A DNA stretch of 64,000 nt, taken from Rostratula benghalensis. Its lineage: Eukaryota; Chordata; Aves; Charadriiformes; Rostratulidae. The stretch's first letter is position 1, and every line of letters begins with the position of its first letter. The position numbers and the translations under genes were made by a program. Where the stretch lies: positions 1,487,612-1,551,611 of the forward strand of contig VXAI01000194.1 in NCBI GenBank assembly GCA_013399305.1, given 5' to 3'. Below are positions 1 through 13,300 of this stretch, piece by piece. The notes under the pieces were generated by a model. It saw only the letters and a list, made by a program, of their open reading frames with translations. It was not told where the DNA came from and did not search any database.

Positions 1-1391
1 CTCTAAAATGAGTTGATTTTCCTTTGTGAGCCCTTAATGCTGAGAACAGAAACCACAGCACTTAACTCACCCCTGTAAGTTAATCTCTAATGCAAATGCA
101 GGGGGCAATTTAATGTAGGGGGTTCTTAATGAGACAGGAAATTGATGTGCAATGTAATGAAATAGTGTGAAGCCAGGAAACTCTGTTAAAGTGTTGAAAT
201 CTAAGTTTTCTCCCCAGCTCTGAACACCTTTTAAGCCCTGTGCTGCCTTTCGGGAAGCTCAGAGTGGCTTCACAGAAGGTTTATTCCACACTCTTTCTTC
301 CACGTTGGTGGCTCTGGCCAGGCTTTTTATCTGCTTTTACAGCCTGGATCAGGTTGAACGAGGTACAAATCCTGCTTTTGCTCATGCAGTTCCTTTTCTG
401 AGGGTCACCTAACCCCTGATAAATGAAATGGCAGAAGGGACTGCTGAAGACAAGGCAATTTTTGAGTTAGCTTGGCTCATGCCTACACACAAAATCTGAG
501 CTGCCTTGTCTGGAGCAGGCTTTAGCCCGTGACCATCAGGGCCTAAACTTTGTCCCCTCCCTACCCGATGTCCCCTGTCCTTCACCCAGGGTGTTTCCTT
601 GTGCAGTTTCTTAGCATGCCACGTATCTTTCCTGCTCTGCAGCTTTGGAGTATCAACAAATTCCCCCCAAATTTAAAAGAAAAGCTATGTGGGAGAGACT
701 ACCTGTTTGCCATGTGCATTTTTCCCGAGTTTCTTTATGCTGATGCTCAGGAGACACTGCTGTCAGCTGTCTGTGGTGGCCAAGTTAGGGAAGCACTGGG
801 CAGCAGAGAGAGCACAGGTATGAGGACAGGTTTGTCACCGAGGACTGGGACAGGGACCCGTCAGCCTGAGCTGGCAGGAGTTCACTGCTCCCTTGTGGTT
901 ATCACTGGGTCATAACTGCCTGCTTCTGTGTGTCATCCTTAAAGTGTTGCAAAAGCTCAGCAGTATTTTGCTTTAAAATTCATAGTGGTGAAACTCAGTG
1001 TACTGATAATTTGCTTTCTCAAAAAAAAAACAACCAACAACCACCCAAAACCAGCACGGCTTGAATTCAGACTGAAGACATTTCACTTTCAAGAGGATCT
1101 ACTTGTCATTTGAAGGCTTTAGAAAATACTGTCCCATCAGTTTTACAAATTGGAATATGTTCAGCCCATTTGCAATGCAGAGCAGTGCAAAGTGGAACAT
1201 TTGAAATCCAACTCGTGTAGTTTTTCACTTCTTACATAAATTGTGCCTGTGGTCTGCTTTAACAGAGAAATGTTTGGGGAATGCACTAAGCTTACCAGGG
1301 CAACGTTGCAGGTGGCTGCTACTTAAAACCCACTTCAGATACTGTTTTCTCCCTGCTATAAAGCATCTTGCTTTCCAATACTGTAAAGTTC
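1..1391 (+). other. Gene-free left edge; possible 3' UTR of a convergent gene
   Basis: No exon recognised. The 121-codon frame at 550-915 has no family resemblance and is treated as chance. Composition changes from mixed to A/T-rich toward the poly(A)-like hexamer at 1392. Confidence 0.3.
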
Positions 1392-1397
1392 AATAAA
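1392..1397 (+). terminator. Candidate poly(A) signal of a convergent plus-strand gene
   Basis: AATAAA preceded by about 450 bp of A/T-rich, stop-rich, UTR-like sequence and followed within 75 bp by a T/G-rich stretch (GTTTGTGTGGTC at 1464-1475). In mammals CNTN2 is convergent with TMEM81/RBBP5, so a plus-strand 3' end is expected here, but no coding sequence of those genes is in the window. Confidence 0.4.
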
Positions 1398-1399
1398 GC

Positions 1400-2087
1400 A
1401 GAGCCCCCAGCGTTACCAGCCACGTTTGGAAGCATCTGTTGAGACCAAGTCTCTGCAAAGAGAGTTTGTGTGGTCAGACCTGGGCTGGCAGGAGGACCTT
1501 GCTTTGCTTTGCTTGTGAGAGTTCATCCACCACGTGGTCCCTCAAACCATGTTCTTCAGCCCTGGGGGGGGGGGGGGCCTGGTGTCCCCCTTGAAGGGGG
1601 AGCTGGCTGTGTCCATGGGTGTGCAGGCAGAGCAGCCCCTTGGTGGAGCTGGCGTTTTGGCTGCCCTGGGTGGGAATCTGATGCACGATGGGGTGAACAC
1701 AGCTGGCTTCACGGACTCTGAGCCTGAAGCCAATACAAACCTCATGGCAGTGGTCTGGCTGTGGAGCCAAGAGGCTTCCTCCCACTCAGCAGTTCCTCCC
1801 GAGGAGCGCAGCAGACCTCTTCAGTGCAAGGGATTTCTGCTCTGGTCCCCCCTGAGGAGTGCTGGCTGCTCCACAGGACCAGGGCTGCCTCCAGCATCTC
1901 CATCTCCACTCGGTGAAGGCTCTGGGCACATCATCTAGCCTTGCTGCTTTTGTTTGCTCCTCTCCCGAACTGAGCCCATGCTTCCGCAGTGGACATCGTC
2001 CCCCAGGGCTCTGAAGCTCCCAAGGTCCATTTAATTTATGCCTCCTAATTTTTGTCATCATGGCTAGTTGCCCAAACCCTAATTTTC
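1400..2087. other. Intergenic spacer between the two convergent 3' ends
   Basis: GC-rich, with a run of 13 G at 1566-1578. Several overlapping open frames lie on both strands, but none shows domains or splice logic. Nothing else seen. Confidence 0.3.
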
Positions 2088-2093
2088 TTTATT
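2088..2093 (-). terminator. CNTN2: Candidate poly(A) signal for CNTN2
   Basis: Reading from the CNTN2 stop leftwards, this is the first canonical AATAAA on the minus strand, giving a 3' UTR of about 2.15 kb. Variant ATTAAA hexamers occur earlier (near 3300), so a shorter UTR is possible. Confidence 0.35.
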
Positions 2094-4235
2094 TCTGAGC
2101 TAACACTGAATTCCTAATTTTCCTTTCATACCATCATTCGTGAGAGAAAGGTTGAAGGCCCAGCAGGATGGAGGTGATAACAAAAATGTGGATTTAACAA
2201 CATAAAATAGCCTTGCCAAACAAAGCTTCCCAACGCCAATAAAAATATTTTAAAATCTCCAAGAACGTAAATCATACAAAAATATAATTTCTATTTAGCT
2301 GTTGTCCTTCTGAAGGAAGTGTTTCAGTGAGGGGTAATTCCTGGAGGGTTATGGGGGGACCCGGAGGATGCTCAGGATGCTCTGGGGTGATGGTTCCCTG
2401 CCTCACTCTGCCCTGTGTCGGTGGGAGCTGTTGTCTTCTTTTTTCCTCTTTATCCCAGGTGTTATTTGTAATGGAAAAGATGAGTTACCTTTTCTTTTTG
2501 CTGCAGCTGTGCTCTAAATGTTTAGACTCTTTTGTTAGGTTTTTTTTTCTTTGCCTGTTTCTTAAAATGGTTCTCCTGTTTGTTAAATACTTAGGAGCCC
2601 TTCTTCCTCACCCCAGAGCTTTCCTCTTTGCATCCCACCCTGTCAACCTCCTGCTGTGCTTACCTTCTTGATTCCAGATGCCAAAAGAATTGTAAAGGGA
2701 TAGTGTGGATAAATGCAATCGATGTAACTCCTCAGGGAGGCCAGGGATTTACACATGTAATCTCTCAAATGCTCACTAAGGCCTAGGAAATGAGAATTTT
2801 AAAGTGATTAGCAAGGGTGAGGAGTTGGTGTCTAGTGTAGAAACTGTACATCAGTCCCTCGCCATCGCCCAGTCCTGCAAGAGCAGCCCTGTCTTGGGTG
2901 ACTCTGGAACTGAGATTGCTCAGCGTTGTCCCCTGGGAAGGGGGAAGGTACAGGCAGGTCAGTGGCCCTGAAAGCTCCCTCAGGATCTAACCAGCCAGCA
3001 ATGCAAATCATCTCCTAACCTAACTTTGGTCGTTTGCTTGCTTTACTGGGAGACAGGGGGGGATGTTAATATGCAACATCTATTCCCAGCCAATGTAGCC
3101 AATGGTGCATCTCAGCATCCCTGTAGGTCTTTGGGGTACCAGCCCACAGTTAGATGAGCTGTGTGAGCCTTGGGCCTGAAACCAGGCTGAGACTGGTGTT
3201 CTGGCTGGCTGGAGCTGTTTGTGTAGGGAGATGAATCTGACTGACTCCAGGTTTGCCTTGTTGCCCCAGTGGTGGTTTCCTTGAGTCTCCAGTTCTTGGT
3301 TTAATCCTGTAATATTCCTTTTTCTTCCTCCTTGAAGACCCCATCTGTTGAAATTGGGTTCGCTGACATCTCCATTGTTGGGCAGAGCACCCCCTCTGAA
3401 TTAGCAGATGCTAGAAAAGTATCCCCTTTTCTCTTACCCCTTCTCAAACCCCCTGCCCCTAGAATAAAGGAAAGAAGCAAACAATATAACAGAAACACCC
3501 CAAAAGCATGTGGGATAATGGGTAACATTGAATGTTGATACAAACAATGGGCTGGGGTTGCAAGTTAACACCAGTGTCGTAAAAAAAAAGCTTTTCCCAA
3601 TCCAAACTCTGTGTTCATCGATCTTCAGGATGGGGCAGAGCTCAATCTCTCCTGTGGCTTTTTCTCCTTGGGCTGGTTGCTGCAGAATTTGGCTCATATT
3701 ATGGGTGGGGGGGATAAAACCCATCCTTTTCCCATAATTTGTTAGAGATGGCTGTGACTGGGATTGGTATGGAACATGCCGAGCGCTGTGAAGTCCTCAG
3801 TCCCCGTCATCCCCTTCCTCCCCCCCAGAATTCACTGTACATATTTAAAAAAAAAAGAAGAAAAAAAAAAAGTAAAGTTTAGCAGTCTGCTTATTTTAGT
3901 ACATGGCTTCATAAGGCAGAAAACCTACTGGATACAGTGTGTGGGGCAGTTGGCTGTCAGAATTCATGTCGAATTCGTCTTCATTTTCCTTGTTTCTTTA
4001 AAAAAATGTAAGAGGTTAAAGACCCATGTCTTGTAGGAAAGCTTATATTCTTCCAAAACAACACCACCAACAAAAAATGCTGTTTCTTTCTTCCTCCTTC
4101 AAAAGAACATTGTCAAATCCTTTCTCTGGGATGCTGCTGTGGCACAAAGTTGAAGCTTTGTACCAAATATCACGTTGTCCCCACGCTGGCGTGGGAGGAA
4201 GCGTGTCCTGGTGTCCTGAGCCGTGCTGGCCGTTG
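2094..4235 (-). other. CNTN2: Probable CNTN2 3' UTR / downstream flank
   Basis: No coding sequence seen. It holds T-rich and A-rich tracts (plus-strand A-rich 3848-3872) but no recognisable repeat family. Its status as UTR depends on which poly(A) signal is used. Confidence 0.4.
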
Positions 4236-4345
4236 TCAGAGCTCCAGGTACCTGATCAGGGCCACCATGACCAGTGAGTTAGTTGTGATAACGACAGCTT
4301 GTGGCACTGGCCTCGTCACAGAGTCTTCCACCATCATACTTGTCC
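4236..4345 (-). CDS. CNTN2: CNTN2 exon 23: GPI signal and stop codon
   Basis: Encodes residues 1001-1036: [10 protein letters not shown], then a hydrophobic cleaved tail ending [10 protein letters not shown], and TGA at 4238-4236. The GTSMMVE start and LEL end match the family. The hydrophobic tail without a cytoplasmic part marks a GPI-anchored protein. The 3' UTR continues leftwards. Confidence 0.95.
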
Positions 4346-7300
4346 CTGAAAGAAAGGGAATGGGGAAGAAGCAACTGTCCTGTTGCACAGACACAACCTC
4401 GAGGAAAGAGTTGGGAGGGCTGGTAAACTCTTAGTTCTGGGGTGCTTTGTGCTTGTGTTGTGGTTGTCGCTGATGAACCTCCCAGGAACCACTTGTATTT
4501 GGGGGTGGGCACTGAGGACTTAACCCCTGAATCAAGGGAACCTACTGGAGTTGGGGTCGGGGCCCTACAACCAGTCAGGATTTCACTCTTAGTGAATGTG
4601 AGTTGAGCTCCTGTGGGGCCTCAAGGGCTTTAGCTGCAAATAATCAGGGTCGGTGCAGAGTAGACTGGAAGGGTCTTAGAGTCTGGGGAGAGGTCATCTG
4701 GGGAGGAACGTGTCAGAAAGTCCTTTGAGCAAAGAGCACAAGGGAGCCGAGGACCAGAGTCTCAGCCTAAAGCACTGGGGTTGGATGTTTCCCTGTCTTC
4801 CTGGAAGGGAGAGTGGGATTTGAAAGCCCAGTAGCAGCACTGTTACTCTGCTGTGCTGTGGCTGCAGGGGAGGAGGTGTCACCAAGTCATTCCTTGTCAG
4901 AGAGGAGTGGCAGTGAAGGACAGACAGGCAGTCCTGCAGGTTAACTTCCCTCTCGGAGCTGGCAGTCTGTGAAGCCCCCTGTGAAACAGCGTTGGTGCAT
5001 GGAGTGTGGGCGGTCAGAGGAGTGAACGTACCACTGTTTCGGAGGATGTGAACTTCTGCTGGGGTTCCATCTCCCCCAGGGCCCGTCACCCTGATCTGTA
5101 CGAAGGCGTGAGTGAAGTCTTCAGGGACGGGGATGTCGATCCGGCTCTTGCTGGCCAGGTATAGCGTGGGAGCAGAGTGGGAATCCTGCCTGTAAAGCAT
5201 CTGTTGGAAGAGACACATGTGAGTTTGTGTTCATTGGGATTGCCTTAGGGTCACTTTCACTGGTCACAGCCAGCTACAGGCTGCCTGTACCTTGTACCCC
5301 GTAACTGCGGACTCATCAGCCTTCGCCACCACTGGGTCCCACTTGATGCTGACCGTAGACCCCAAAAAAGTCCAGGAGATGTTGCCAGGTGGCCTCTTGG
5401 GAGCTAAGAGACACAAAACAAGACAGAGATTGAGTGCATCAGGGGCTGATGAGAAGGTTGTGCTGGTTCCAACCATCTCCTAAGACTCTACAACCATCAG
5501 CAGGGCTGGTAGCACTACTATGGTTGGTTTAGAGGGAGGAACACAGCAAACATGACTCTGAGCACGGATCTTCTCAGGTAAGGGATGCACAGACCGTCAG
5601 GCTGATCTGAGGAAATTCAGGGAACTGTTTTATGAACTACTTAAATGGTGGTAAAACACTGAGATGTAAAAGCTGAGCAGTGGGGATTCCCTGGAGGACA
5701 CAGCTCAATGGAGGTGCTCAGGGCTCACTCACGTGGTTTGGTTGTTGTGACGTTGGTAGAGGGACTGGGGGGGCCGGTCCCAGCCCGGTTGTAAGCTCTG
5801 ACTGACACGTGGTATTTCGTGTTGGGGTTCAGGCCTGTTACATGAGCTGATGTGACCAGCCCCGCTGTTCTCACTCTGTCAGCTGCCTCCTCTTTGTCAC
5901 CATCCTTCCAGTACCGGATCTGAATGGAAAAGGGTGCGATGGGGTTAGTGAGGGTGGAGGCATCTGCAGATACCAGCCCCGTCCACCGCCACCTCTGGAG
6001 ACCCTTTGGTATTTGCTCCTCTGTATTTTCCTGAGCATGGAAAGGCAAGCAGAAAAAAAAGGGACGTTTCTCTCTTCCTAATCTCTCTTGTGAGCAGTAG
6101 TATGGGCCCCATTAGAGCCTCGTGCTGTCCATAAATTATCATCCGTCTTTGGAAATAAATACCGTTTCCTTTCACCTCCCTTGGACTGGGGGAATTTTCT
6201 TTGCTGGGCTCTCGAATCTCAGTTTCAGCATCTCTCATTCCCATTGCAGGCTCGTACCTCGTAGCCCAAAAGCACTCCAGTCATGTCTCCCTGCTCAACG
6301 GGCTCCCAGGACACATCCATTTCTGAGGCCAGAACAGCCTTGGCCGTAACTCTGAAAGGAGCCACTTTTGGTTCTGTAAAAGACAACAAAAGGGAATGTC
6401 ATCCTTTTCCTTGCTCTGGGCGGCACAATCACCATCCTGAAGCTGCAGGGCTCTCCTCAGCACCCTTCCTGAGCAGCCAGACGGCTGGTATTATGTGCCC
6501 AGCGAGGGGAAGGGATTTAGGGACTTAGCAGGACGAGCAGGAGCACAGCCCTGTGCTGGGAGGATGCCTGTCTGCTCTGCAGCTCTGGCTGCGCAGCCAC
6601 GGCTGGGCTTAGGGAAACATCTCGTGGCGGATTTGAAGTAGAAGATAAATGTGCTGACATGGCTGTCAGCTGCTCTTTGAGTAAAAGAAACCTCTCCTAT
6701 GGCTGAGCCTGGGGGCTCTGCAGAGCTCTCTGCAGCCAGAGCTCCGCAGGGGGCTGGTTGGGGGGCAGCTGGGACAAAGCAGGGTGGGTTCCGAGTCGCG
6801 GCGGGTCCCCCTTTACCTTCTTCTGCGGAGTACACGGTGGCCGTGAGGCTCTCTGGTCCCTCCCCTTTCCTGTTGTACGCCCTGATCTTCACCTCGAAGG
6901 GGGTGTAGGGGCCGATGCTCTCGTTGCGGTAGACGTAGTGCAGCGACTCGGCGTGCGGCACCCTGGCCGTCAGCCACCCCTGGGTGCCTTTCTTCCGAAA
7001 AGACAAGACGTAGCCAAAGCCGTCTCCGTTCTGATAGTCCCGCAGCGTCGGCTGTGACGGGGCAGGGGCGGGAGGGAAGAGGAGCCTTGCTCCGGTCAAA
7101 CGAGCAAACCTTTGGACCGAGCGCGCGCTGTTTGGCTCCTCCAGGTCACCAAATTGCCCTTGCAGCAGGAAAAGGGCTCGTGCTCCCCCCCCCACCACCA
7201 CCACCTCCCACCTCCTTGGCCCTTTCCCAGCGCCCAGGGCTGGTGTCCTGCTGCTGACTTACCGTCCAGTTGATGATCAGCTCGTTGGGAGCTCCGCCGC

Positions 7301-10300
7301 CGCCGCCGAGCCCAGAGGGTGCCACGCTTGGTGCTGTCGGGTGCCCAAAACAAAGGTTGGGTTAAGGAGGCAAGGGTGGAGGGGAGGTGAGCGCAGGCAC
7401 TGGGAGCAGCCAGGCTTGTGCAAAAGTGCTGCTTTCTGTGTTTTTGGCTCGTAATTTGACTGTGAAAATCAGGCCTAGAAAACTGGCCGGCACCTGCTGG
7501 AGGTTATTTGGAGGCAGCGTGCCTCAGAGGGGACAAGAATGAAGCTCAAAAGCAGGGGTATGGAGGAGAGTTTTTTTTGCTAGAAAAGGGTTAATGTGCA
7601 TTTGGGGTGTTGAGAGCAGTGAGGAGAGTTTTTTGCTAGAAAAGGGTTAATGTGCATTTGGGGTGNNNNNNNNNNNNNNNNNNNNNNNNNNNNNNNNNNN
7701 NNNNNNNNNNNNNNNNNNNNNNNNNNNNNNNNNNNNNNNNNNNNNNNNNNNNNNNNNNNNNNNNNNNNNNNNNNNNNNNNNNNNNNNNNNNNNNNNNNNN
7801 NNNNNNNNNNNNNNNNNNNNNNNNNNNNNNNNNNNNNNNNNNNNNNNNNNNNNNNNNNNNNNNNNNNNNNNNNNNTGAGAGCAGTGAGGAGAGTTTTTTG
7901 CTAGAAAAGGGTTAATGTGCATTTGGGGTGCTGAGAGCAGTTCTGCTGCTGCCCATCCATCCCTTCTGCTTGCACATCCAAGCAGCAGAAGGTAGAACGC
8001 TCACAGCTATTTCCTGGGAAATTTCCCTTGTCTTTGCAGAGCTCTGCTCGGTGATGTAATAGGGCTCTTTCCCCTCCTGAAGCATTACTGCCCAGAAGGA
8101 ACAGGTTTGAAGCTAGGATTTTTAAGGGTTTATACGTATCCGATGCTGGTGAAGTTACCTGCCAGCTCTGGTAAGGCTTTGTCGTTGTGAGACTTTGTGT
8201 AAATGGGCAAAAAGGCAGAAAATTTTGTCATGGCATCACCTCTGGGGACACTTAAGGAGATGGCTAATTGTTTGGGCCCAAGGCATGCTGCTCCCCCTTC
8301 CATCCAGCATGTAGGGACGGGTACCTCCGAGTCCCCTTCCTGCCTCTGAGTACCTGCACCTACCTGCTTCTTTGGTACGGATTTTGCTGGAGGGTAAACT
8401 TGGCTCCCCAACTCCAAGAATGTTACTCGCTAGGACCCGAAACTCATAATCCATCCAAGGAATGAGGTTCACCACCTGGGCCGTCTCTGCATTGCCTTCA
8501 ATATTTACAGGATCTATACAATCCAGTAAGATGAGAGGAGGAGAAACAGAGTGAGTGGAGGCCAGTGTAGGAGCACAGAGCTGGGTGATGTCAGCGAGCT
8601 GGGCGGCCCGTGGCCAGCGTGGGCCATGCCACCACCGTTGCCCTCGAGACACTTACTGGTACGCATTTGCTTCCACTTGCTGGAGAGGAGGGTCCGTGCC
8701 TCGATGATGTACCTGGCAATGGGGCTGTGGTTGTCAAAGCCACGGCTCCAGCTCAGCTGGACGCTGGTGTCACCGATGTCTCTCACCCCCACCCCTCCGG
8801 GGGGACCTGGAGGTCCTGGGGAGATGGGAGACAGACGGCCGTGTTACTAAGAGGAAAGGTTTGGAGACTTGTTGCCCTTTATATTGTACAAATCCTAAAT
8901 TAAAATCAGGCCTTTCTTTTCTAGAAGCTGGGAAGCCTCCTGTCCAATTTTTGGCTTCTAGGAAAGCTCAGAAGCTTATCCCATCCCGTTCAAATATTAG
9001 ATGGTGAGGTGGTTGTAAGGGAAGAGCGAGGTGGTCCCTTGCAGGGACCACGTCATTACTTTGGGCTTGGAAGGAGCAGGGGACTTCATGACAGAGAAAT
9101 AATTACCTCTGACTGTCAGTGTGGCTGACTCCGAAGCACTGTCCACGACTGTCTGGGCTGTACAGGTGTACTTCCCCGAGTGCTTCAGCTGGGCGTTGAA
9201 GATGCTGAGGTCTCCAATAGCTTCCTTCTGTATGGAGACAAGACAGTGGGGAGAGCATTTGAATGCCCTTCATCCCAGTCCAGCATCCAACGTGCAAACG
9301 AAGAGGCTGGTCTTGGTTTTCTGTCCCTTTTTGATGGTCTCTAATTGTCCTTTCTACTCACCACGCTGGCTCGCCGGTAGTGCCCCTCCGACTTGTCAAA
9401 GTCGATGGGGAAATCATCCAGTGACCAGGTGAAGGTAAGGTCCATGGTTGGGTCGTGGGATGCGTGGCACTGTAGGGTGAGGTTCTCCCCTACGTTGATG
9501 TCAGCACTAGATGGTGCCAATGTGATTTTGGTGGCATCTGCAGAGAAAGAGCAGAGAGGGCCGTTAGATGCAAATGTCCCTGTTCCCGAGGTGTATTTAA
9601 TGCTGCAGAACATCCAAACCCACACTTTCCGACTTGTTGTCACCCCTCTCTAACAGCTGGAGCTTTACAGGAGGAAGATGAGGGATTACAGTGGTTAGAA
9701 CATGGAAATGCTTGTCTCAAGGACCAGTTGTTGGTAGGTGGGATTTGGTGGGTCAGGCAGAAGGTTTGCTGCTCCACAGGTTGAAAAGCCTTTGATTCCC
9801 TGAGGATTGCATTGATTTGGGGGAGTATAAGGAGAGGAGAAGTATCACATCACGGCATTCTTAGATGTTTCTTGCTCGATTCACCCCAAACCAAGGCAAA
9901 AATGTCTACCTCGGACAGAGAGGATTCCCGTACTGTTGGCTTTGCCCATGAAGTTCTCAGCAAAGCAGGTGTACTTTCCCTCATCAGATTTGCTGATGTT
10001 CTGGAGGATCAAGGTGCCATCTGTGGTAATAGTCACCCTAGAAGGGAAGAAGAACCATACGAGAGGAAGGTTAAAACGTCTGTTTGCCCTGTACATCTGA
10101 CAATCTCCAGCACTTGCTGATTTTAGAGAAATTGGTGATAAAGGCAGGACTGCAAAATATTACGCAGGAGTTTTCTTAAAGAAGAAACTAGAGGAGTAAA
10201 AAGGTGCTTTATTCAGGGATGTAGCAGCGCGCTTTGGCCATCAAGTCTGGTCTTCTGGCAAGAAAAAAAAAGAGGTGATTTTTAGCTATGGTTTCTAGGC

Positions 10301-13300
10301 AGAAGCTGACTCTGTGCTGCTACCTGCTGCTGTTGATCAGAAGCTCAGTCCCTTTGGTCCAGAGCACGGTGGCTTTTGGTGCTGCTCGAGGTTGGCACGG
10401 GATGATGACCTTCCCGCTTCGGGCTGCAGGTATCAGTCGCTTCACGGGGCTTAGTCTAAAATCTGGTGCTAAGGCTGGAGGCAGGGGGGAAAAAAGAGGA
10501 TTAAGGAAGGGTTAGAAACCCCTGCTCTGTGAGCGTTTTAGCTGCTGTGTAACTAGGTATTGATTTGTTGTTGGATGAGTCGGTAAGAGAAGCGTGGCAG
10601 TATCTGGTGAGCAGGATGAAGGAGTGATTCCTCTGCTGCCAGGGCAGGTGTTATGGGACATATGGGCCATAGGTAGCAGTGGGATATGACCCTAACAAGT
10701 GCAAGGTCTTTGAGAGACACAAGAACAGCTGCTTTGGAAAATGTAGAGGATGTTTTCCATAATGTCCTGACCAAAGTCACCAACACAGACATCCAGCTCC
10801 TGGAACTGCAGAGACAGAATTGGGGTTTATCTGTTGCAGTGTGTTGGTGTTGAAGAGCTGATGCTTAGGGCCTTTAATTTATCTCTGGCATCTACTGACC
10901 AGGAGGAGATAAGCTTTTAGACTCATGTGGAATGGGTTTGGCATCAGCCCAGTTCCAGTCCCCATCCCTCAAAGCGGGCTGAGTGGATACTGAACACTTT
11001 TCTTTCCCCTTTTTTCCCCCCAAAAAAGAGGAGGGCTGTGGTGGTGGAAGGGAGCTGGTGCTGCCCTCTGTCCTGTACACTTTCTGTAGCTAAACAGATG
11101 TCCTTGTTCTCTTTCAGCATTACTGAATTTACACAAAGTGTAAATTTTCAAGGGTTCTCGAGTATCTTGTTGAACCATTAGCTATATTTCAGTGGTGAGT
11201 GAAGCAGTTTTTGCCTGCTCTTATCTTACTCTGAGATTGCAAGCACAGGATATTAGGAAGAGGTCTCCAGTGTCCCAATGAAACCCGGGGCACTGGGAAA
11301 TGAGAAATTACCTTGCACTGTTAATTCAGCACTTGCATATACTGTGCCATGCTTGTTCTCAGCCACACACTGATACATGCCAGAGTCCTCCAGGACTAGC
11401 TTGGAAAATCTCAGCTCTCCACCGCTCACTTCGATGCGGTTCTGTGCAAACAAGAGGATGAACCCATTAAATGAGAAAAAAAACACACAAATGGAACTCA
11501 AGCCTGGTGTGTTCAGGGTTGAGTTTCACTGCAGGCTCTTTGCCAGTCTGGAGCCAGCCTGGTTTTCCATGGGAGGAGACGCAGGCCGTGTGTCCGGTCA
11601 CTACCCCCACGTCACTCTGCCCTGTTTGCTGAGACCTCTGCGTGGGGGGGTCGTACAGCAGCGACGGGGGGGTCGTACAGAGACCGGCACAAGGTGCTAT
11701 TCATCCACCCTGAGAAAGGGCTCTGAGTTCCTGTAGCTGCATGAAGCAATGGCTGGGATGGCAGCGACGGGAGAAGGAACGTTGGCTTTGCAGCCTCATG
11801 GGGGCACATGGAATAGGGGGCGGCGGGGGTGACCGGAGGGGGTTGAGATGCCTTTGCAGGGAGGCGGGAGAGGGTGTTAAGTCCCGGGTCGCGTCTTTGG
11901 TTCTCCAGAAGGCAGGTTGTGCTCTGCACTGGCTCTCACTGGTGGTACCTGGGAGGTCAGGGGCTGCCCATCCCGAAGCCACCGAACTGCTGGCCTGGGT
12001 TTGCCGGCGGCCGCGCAGCTCCAGCGCAGGTCGGAGCCGATGTCAGCTTCCGTGTCGGTGATCACCTTCAGCCACTCCGGCTGAGCTGCGAAGGAACAAG
12101 AGAGGTGGCAGAGCCAAGGAGATCAGATGAGAGGGTTTGTCATGCCAGGCAAGCAGAAGGATGCTCATTGTGTCATCTCTGCTGGCAGATTCATTTCTCA
12201 CAGCGTGTTTCACCCTAGTAACAGCCTTTGCCTTTTGTGCAGCCGTGCAAGGCTGAGTCTTCTGTGGGCCTGGCTGCAGCTGTGCATGTGGACTGCACAA
12301 AAGCACGGCAGAATCCAGATCCCAGGAAGAACATTATGGTTTCTCTTCTTAAAAGTAAATGCAGTCATTCCTGAGCTTCAGGAAGGACTGGATTCAGGCT
12401 GAGGGAACCAGGTTAAGTTTTGTAACTTGACTAGATCTGAGCGTTAACCCTTGGGGAATACCCCAGGCTTGGATCTTGGTTGAGAGCCAAGTTTGATTTT
12501 TTTACCACTCTGCTTCCTTCCCTGGTTGCCTTATTTTTGGTAGTGTTATTTTAGAACAAGTTAGGAGGTCTCTCTCTATTTGCCATGGCTTAATAAATGA
12601 GGAAAGCTGTCAGTGATCTCCGCAGGTCTTTGTTAGGGCTTTGCAATAGGTTGAATTGGGGCTGATAGAAGGATCAGAGGTGGTGGTTTCACTCCCAAAG
12701 GCTCGGTCTGTTGCTGGGGGCATCATGTTTTGCCCCAGGAAGACACATATTTAAGTATCTTACCCTGAATGATGATGCGGCCCTGGTAGGTGTCTCTCCC
12801 TTTGACGTTTTCAGCCTCACACTCGTAAGTGCCTTCATCCTCAAAGCCAACATCCTGGATCTGCAAGAGGGGCTCGCTGCCGATCCACTTGGAGGACTGG
12901 GAGCCGTCCAGCTTCCTCCATTTTATTCGAGGAACGGGGCTGTGCAAAAGTAAATCTGGTGAAGGCCAGCTCTCGGGTACCCCGCGCTGCCTTACAACGT
13001 AGTGTAGCACCCGGGTCCCATCCCAGCTGGGCCACGGCCAGCAGGACAGATGGCTTCAGCCAGTTCCTCCCTCCTCCTGTTCCCCCCCTCCGTCTCTGAT
13101 CTGCGGCAGACCCGTTTCAGAGAGGGGTTGTGAAAGCTGCAGGTTCTGAAGTGCCCTCCCCATCCCCAGCCCAGGGAGGACACGGACGCTGCACTCACTT
13201 TCCGAAGGCAAAACACTCCAAAGTCACCATCTGCCCGGCCAGAGCGTAGGTGTCTGCAGGAAACCTGGCTTTTATGCTGGGGGCGTACTGCCTGGCATCT

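Noticed and set aside
1..4235. TMEM81 coding sequence expected by synteny
   Set aside because: No frame of about 250 codons or recognisable motif here; it must lie further left.
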